A stretch of 64,000 nt of DNA from Acidobacteriota bacterium. Lineage in GTDB: Bacteria > Acidobacteriota > Terriglobia > Bryobacterales > Bryobacteraceae. The stretch is taken from the NCBI GenBank assembly GCA_025353165.1, contig JANXRE010000028.1, positions 1 to 64,000 on the forward strand. The letters are read 5' to 3'. Below the pieces are notes generated by a model that saw only the letters and a program-made list of their open reading frames with translations, was not told the DNA's origin and ran no database searches. The position numbers were made by a program, and so were the translations under genes. The number at the start of each line of letters is the position of its first letter. The stretch's first letter is position 1. Shown here one piece after another: positions 60,400-64,000 of this stretch.

Positions 60400-60580
60400 C
60401 ATTGGCGCGGCCTTCCGCGCCAATGGCTCCCTCGCCTATATTCCCAGTAACAACTGCCAGGCATTCCCTTGTATGGTTCCCGGGACGGTGTCAGTCGTCG
60501 AGACGGCGAACGGTCAGGTGGCGGCTACCGTTCCGGTGGGATTCAATCCTCAGGGCGTGAGCATCACTCCCAGGAGGCAT
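60400..60580 (+). pseudogene. fragment of a YVTN-type beta-propeller protein
   Basis: Within an otherwise Arg-rich frame, GSLAYIPSNN...PGTVSVVETANGQVAATVPVGFNPQGVSITP forms one blade of the 40-residue YVTN repeat. It then loses similarity. No start, signal peptide or further blades are present, so it is a relic. The remaining 60581-60737 bases show nothing recognisable. Confidence 0.65.
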
Positions 60581-60737
60581 CGTCGCGGTTTTGCCCGGCG
60601 CCGTCCGGTCAGACACCGGCCCCCGCGGATCTTCCGGCGGCAGAAGATGATTAGCATTTGACACAAATCACCTGCAACTGGCGGCGGGTGACTGGGTCAC
60701 TGCCGGGGATTAGGCCTATGCCGTCGAAGTGCCTTGG

Positions 60738-60789
60738 CGTCGCCAGGAGTGGCGACGCGGCGCGCATGAGTGCGCATGCAACGGCGGCC
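60738..60789. repeat. 50-bp double-palindrome repeat, copy R5 (diverged)
   Basis: GCGTCGCCAGGAGTGGCGACGC (60738-60759) is identical to the R4 hairpin; the second block has changed (GGCGCGCATGAGTGCGCATGCA). It ends 3 bp from the mutS2 stop codon. Confidence 0.8.
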
Positions 60790-60792
60790 CGG

Positions 60793-63207
60793 TTATGGGC
60801 CCTTTAGCTCGACGATTGTGGCTCCCGTTCCGCCTTCGCTGGGGCTGGCGGGGTAGAACTTTCCTACGTGCGGGTTTTGCGTTAACAGATCCGCTATCGC
60901 GCGCTTTAGGATGCCCATGCCGTGGCCGTGCACGATGCGGACCCGGTCTACGTTCGCCAGCGCGGCGGAGTCCAGAAATTTGTCTACTTCGTCCGTCGCT
61001 TCTTCCGCGTGCTTGCCGATGATGATGATCTCGCGGTAGCTGACGTCCCATTTTGGTCCGTCGAACCGGATGCCTTTGGGGAGAGCCGGGCCGCCTCCGT
61101 CGCCGGCCAAAACCTCTTCGACGTCGTCCATTGACACTTGCATCTTCAGGAAGCCGGCTTCTACTTCGATGAGCCCGTCGCCGAACACCCTTCGAACCTT
61201 GGTGGGTTGGCGGATGCCTTTCAGGCGGACTCGCACGCCTGCTTCGAGCTTTAGCTTGGGGGGCCCGGCGGGCGCGCCGCGCAGTTCCTCCACGGACTGC
61301 TCCGATTTTTCCAGGAACTCGCGGCGGGTTTGCGACACTTTGCGCAATGCTTTGCCGGCGGATTTTCGCTGGTCGAGGTTCTGAGCGATCTGCTGGATGG
61401 TCTCGCGCGCGCTTTGCTCGAATTGTTGCGCCAGCTCGGAAGAACGCTGCTCGAACTGGCGGGTCTTCTCGGCCACGCGGCGGTCGAAGTCCTTCTGCAG
61501 GATCGCCTCGCGCCCGGCCAGCTTCTCGCGCTCGGACACCAGCTGCGCCTCCAATCCCGCCGCGCGCTCCAGACGATCGTGGAGGTCCGCAAGAAACCGG
61601 GCGATGTCGCGCTCGCTCGACGACATCACGGAACGCGCCTGCTCGATGATGCGCGGTTCCAGCCCGAGCCGGCGCGCGATATCCAGACCGGCCGACTTGC
61701 CCGGCGCGCCCGTGCGCAGGAGATACGTCGGCTCCAGCGTGTCCTCGTCGAAACCCATGGAAGCGTTCAACACCCCGCCGGTGTTGGCGCCGTACACTTT
61801 GATGGCGAGCAAGTGCGTCGACGCCAGAGTGAATGCGCCCGCCGAGCGGAGCGTGTCCAGGATGGCGACGCCCAGTGCCCCGCCCTCCTCGGGATCGGTG
61901 GCGCGGCCCAGTTCATCCAGCAGGATCAGCGAATCCGGCGACACCACTTCCAGCATGTGCCGGATGGTGGAGATGTGGGCGGAGAAGGTGCTGAGACTTT
62001 CCTGTATCGACTGGTTGTCGCCGATGTCGGCCAGCACCTGGTCGAAGATCGGGAACACGGCTTCGGCCGCGGGCACCGGCAGGCCGGAGTGCGCCATCAG
62101 CGACAATAGGCCGACGGTTTTCATGGACACCGTTTTGCCGCCGGTGTTGGGGCCGCTAATCAGGAGCGTCCGGCAATCCTCGTCCAGATGCAGGGTGATG
62201 GGGACGACGGCTTTGCGCTGGCGGCGGAGAACGTCCTGCAACAGAGGATGCCGCGCATCCTTTATATAAAGACGGCGGCGCAAGTCGGGGGAGAAGGCCG
62301 GCGTGCAGCAATCGAAATCGAGCGCGAACTGCGCTTTCGCAAACAGCAGTTCCAGTTCGCCCATTACCCGGACGGCGCCGGCGATCGATTCGGCGTGCTC
62401 GCGGAGGCGTTCGGTCAGCTCGCGCAAGATGCGGTGGACCTCCACCGCTTCTTCCTCGCGCAGCCGCACCAGCTCGTTATTGAGATCGATGGTCTCCATC
62501 GGCTCCACGAACAGCGTGTGGCCGCTGGCCGAGGCCGCGTGGATGACGCCATCCACCTTGCGGCGCTGTCCGGCGACAACGGGCACCACGAAGCGTTCGT
62601 TGCGGATGGTGACGAACTCCTCCTGCAACGTGCCTTCCTCGCGGTGGGCCTTGATGAACCGCTCGAGCGACGCCTGAATGGATTTCCGCTGTTTTTCAAT
62701 TTCGCGGCGGATGCGGTGCAGCGCCACGCTGGCGTCGTCGGCCACCGATCCATCCGGCAGAACCTTGCCCGACAGGTCGCGGAGCAGCGGGCGGAAATCG
62801 TCGATACGGGCCGCGCGCGCCGCGAGCCGGGGGAAGCGCCCCTCCACGGCCGAGACGAGCGAGCGGGCTTCGCCGGCCTGGTCGAGCAGCGCGGAAAGGT
62901 CGTAGATCTGGCGGGCGTCGAGAGTCGCTCCTTCGATGCGGAGCAGGGCCACCGCTTCGGCGGCGTCCGGTATGGACGTGAAGCGGATGCGAATGGCGGA
63001 TCCGCGCTGGGCGGGTTGCGGCTGCACGGCGGCGCGCAGGTAGCCGATGGCCTCGGTGTTCTCGGCGTGCAGGGCTTCCAGCGCGGCGCGATCAGTCGAA
63101 GGCTCGATTTTGGCGAGCTCGGCGCGGCCCAGCGGGCTCGAGATATAACGGCCGATCAGGTCCCGCAGGGACTCGAATTCCAGGATTTGCGCGGAGGTGA
63201 TTTTCAT
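60793..63207 (-). CDS. mutS2: endonuclease MutS2
   Basis: An 804-aa MutS-family ATPase without mismatch-recognition domains. Core/lever region (1-300), ATPase with Walker A ISGPNTGGKT and Walker B LILLDELGRATDPEEG, STHLLAIK, coiled coil (about 515-630) and a C-terminal Smr nuclease domain (VDKFLDSAALANVDRVRIVHGHGMGIL). It suppresses recombination or splits collided ribosomes in known species. ATG 63207 overlaps the NUDIX stop (ATGA). A repeat lies right after the stop. Confidence 0.94.
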   Translation of the reverse strand: MKITSAQILEFESLRDLIGRYISSPLGRAELAKIEPSTDRAALEALHAENTEAIGYLRAAVQPQPAQRGSAIRIRFTSIPDAAEAVALLRIEGATLDARQIYDLSALLDQAGEARSLVSAVEGRFPRLAARAARIDDFRPLLRDLSGKVLPDGSVADDASVALHRIRREIEKQRKSIQASLERFIKAHREEGTLQEEFVTIRNERFVVPVVAGQRRKVDGVIHAASASGHTLFVEPMETIDLNNELVRLREEEAVEVHRILRELTERLREHAESIAGAVRVMGELELLFAKAQFALDFDCCTPAFSPDLRRRLYIKDARHPLLQDVLRRQRKAVVPITLHLDEDCRTLLISGPNTGGKTVSMKTVGLLSLMAHSGLPVPAAEAVFPIFDQVLADIGDNQSIQESLSTFSAHISTIRHMLEVVSPDSLILLDELGRATDPEEGGALGVAILDTLRSAGAFTLASTHLLAIKVYGANTGGVLNASMGFDEDTLEPTYLLRTGAPGKSAGLDIARRLGLEPRIIEQARSVMSSSERDIARFLADLHDRLERAAGLEAQLVSEREKLAGREAILQKDFDRRVAEKTRQFEQRSSELAQQFEQSARETIQQIAQNLDQRKSAGKALRKVSQTRREFLEKSEQSVEELRGAPAGPPKLKLEAGVRVRLKGIRQPTKVRRVFGDGLIEVEAGFLKMQVSMDDVEEVLAGDGGGPALPKGIRFDGPKWDVSYREIIIIGKHAEEATDEVDKFLDSAALANVDRVRIVHGHGMGILKRAIADLLTQNPHVGKFYPASPSEGGTGATIVELKGP

Positions 63208-63656
63208 CTGCTTCGGAAAGCTCTTTCGATCACGGCAAGAGTGCCTTCTGTGAGACGGACGGGCGGCAGGTCGTGTTTTGGGACCCAGCGGCAGGCGCTG
63301 GCGTCGCTGGCGGCGCAGGCCGTGCCAGCCGGCGCTTCGGCCACAAAATCGATGAGCACGTAGTGATACTCGGCGCGGCCTTCGGCGTCGCGAAGGATGC
63401 GCTGGAACACTTCGAATTGCCGGACCGGGCCGAGGGTGAGGCCGGTTTCTTCGAGGGTTTCCCGGCGGACGGCCTGCTCCAGCGTCTCGCCGGTTTCGAC
63501 GGCTCCGCCCGGCAAGGACCATTGTCCTTCGAGGGGCGGTTTGCCGCGTTCGACCAGCAGCACGCTGTCGTCCCGGAAAACGATCGCTCCGACGCCCAGG
63601 ATAGGCCGCGCGGGATAACGGCGGGCGTCTTGCTGGGATATGCTGGCTTCATACAT
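63204..63656 (-). CDS. NUDIX hydrolase
   Basis: A 150-aa protein with the full NUDIX box GGAVETGETLEQAVRRETLEETG (about 43-65). N-terminal YPARPILGVGAIVFRDDSVLLVERG resembles ADP-ribose pyrophosphatases/MutT-like enzymes. The ATG at 63656 has GAGGGA 4 nt upstream. Its start codon overlaps the start codon of the divergent ABC gene (CATG at 63654-63657). Coupled to mutS2 by a 4-bp overlap; a shared repair role is possible. Confidence 0.85.
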   Translation of the reverse strand: MYEASISQQDARRYPARPILGVGAIVFRDDSVLLVERGKPPLEGQWSLPGGAVETGETLEQAVRRETLEETGLTLGPVRQFEVFQRILRDAEGRAEYHYVLIDFVAEAPAGTACAASDASACRWVPKHDLPPVRLTEGTLAVIERAFRSR

Positions 63657-64000
63657 GGGTTCCCTCATCTCGCTTCGTAACATCGAGAAGTATTTCGAAC
63701 ATGGTCCGACCAAGACATTCGTACTGCGGCGCGTGAATCTCGATGTGAACGAGGGCGAGTTCATCTCCATTATGGGTCCGTCGGGCGCGGGGAAGTCGAC
63801 GCTGCTGCATCTGCTCGGCATGCATGACAGCGCGTGGACCGGCGAGTACTACCTGCTGGACCACCCGATCCACAAGATGAATAAGAAAGACCGGCTGGAG
63901 CTGTACAAACGGCATTTCGGGTTCGTGTTTCAGAGCTATCACCTGATCGATTCGCTGACGGTGTACGAAAACCTCGACATTCCGCTGTCGTACCGGAACA
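63655..64000 (+). CDS. LolD/MacB-type ABC transporter ATPase (partial)
   Basis: The first 115 residues run off the window edge. MGSLISLRNIEKYFEHG, Walker A GPSGAGKSTLL, and the Q-loop FGFVFQSYHLIDSLTVYENLDIPLSYRN place it in the MacB/LolD/FtsE group. A permease gene of the FtsX type would be expected just beyond the window. Divergent from the NUDIX gene with overlapping start codons. Confidence 0.88.
   Translation, partial: MGSLISLRNIEKYFEHGPTKTFVLRRVNLDVNEGEFISIMGPSGAGKSTLLHLLGMHDSAWTGEYYLLDHPIHKMNKKDRLELYKRHFGFVFQSYHLIDSLTVYENLDIPLSYRN

Noticed and set aside
1-64000. tRNA, rRNA or CRISPR array
   Set aside because: No cloverleaf-like T-loop context, rRNA core sequence or regularly spaced direct repeats were seen by eye; a covariance search would be decisive.

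Overview
The window looks like an assembled chromosomal segment of an Acidobacteriota bacterium, probably of the Bryobacterales/Solibacter type. Reasons: high G+C, a VWFA-related Acidobacterial-domain protein (26091-28187), a long duplicated orphan MacB/FtsX permease of the ADOP kind (10407-12839), an Oar-like TonB-dependent receptor with an N-terminal carboxypeptidase-regulatory domain (44315-47614), Tat-exported sugar oxidoreductase and isomerase genes, and dispersed palindromic repeats. The taxonomy is inferred from gene content; no rRNA or tRNA gene was seen.

Layout. 1-4430 is a small toxin-antitoxin/defence-like patch: a frameshifted protein with a HEPN-like RxxxxH motif, hicBA (HicA has lost the segment carrying its catalytic His), vapBC with a clear palindromic operator, a VOC protein and mazEF. 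4508-8737 holds the two-gene agmatine-to-putrescine route (aguB-aguA), an acidic unknown and recJ. On the minus strand follow a secreted, C-terminally shortened M1 aminopeptidase and the ADOP permease. 12916-14763 is a three-gene unit of membrane protein, ECF sigma factor and zinc anti-sigma factor. 14792-15448 contains three dead toxin-antitoxin genes (an mntA-like nucleotidyltransferase, the tail of higB, and higA). 15505-22088 carries lexA, a LolA-like protein, a DUF1624-type membrane acyltransferase, an OmpR/EnvZ-type two-component pair, a STAS protein, a redoxin and an orphan nuoI.

22085-43282 is mostly minus strand: an HpcH/HpaI-like protein, guanine deaminase, GH20 hexosaminidase, the VWFA protein, a short element with 21-bp terminal inverted repeats, then a long housekeeping run cdaA-ybbR-glmM, qor, pepP, accB-accC and priA. 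A secreted Fn3-flanked protein and lepA follow, with a stray fragment of the lepA 3' end between them. ribH-nusB (plus) converge on the TonB receptor through an intrinsic terminator. 48163-51543 is a lipid-transport operon mlaE-mlaF-mlaD with a ChbG/HpnK-type deacetylase. 51593-59383 carries a P1 peptidase, a D-threonine-aldolase-like enzyme, a trans-sulfuration PLP enzyme, an FG-GAP protein, an NmrA-type protein and a Tat-exported isomerase/oxidoreductase pair. 59620-60580 is decayed (frameshifted DUF3455 gene, YVTN propeller fragment), and the window ends with mutS2, a NUDIX gene and the start of a LolD/MacB-type ABC ATPase.

Themes. First, a family of roughly 50-bp double-palindrome repeats occurs five times, always at the 3' ends of minus-strand genes, and one copy encodes the last 24 residues of a protein. 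Second, several genes have a -10-like hexamer exactly 6 nt before the start codon, suggesting leaderless mRNAs. Third, many toxin-antitoxin modules are present, in live, damaged and dead states. I found no CRISPR array, prophage or intact transposase, and nothing I can defend as a wholly new multi-gene system. The best leads are the repeat family, the HEPN-like gene split at a homopolymer, the MCE protein with five exact 34-residue repeats beside an ATPase lacking the usual catalytic Glu, and the 178-bp inverted-repeat element.
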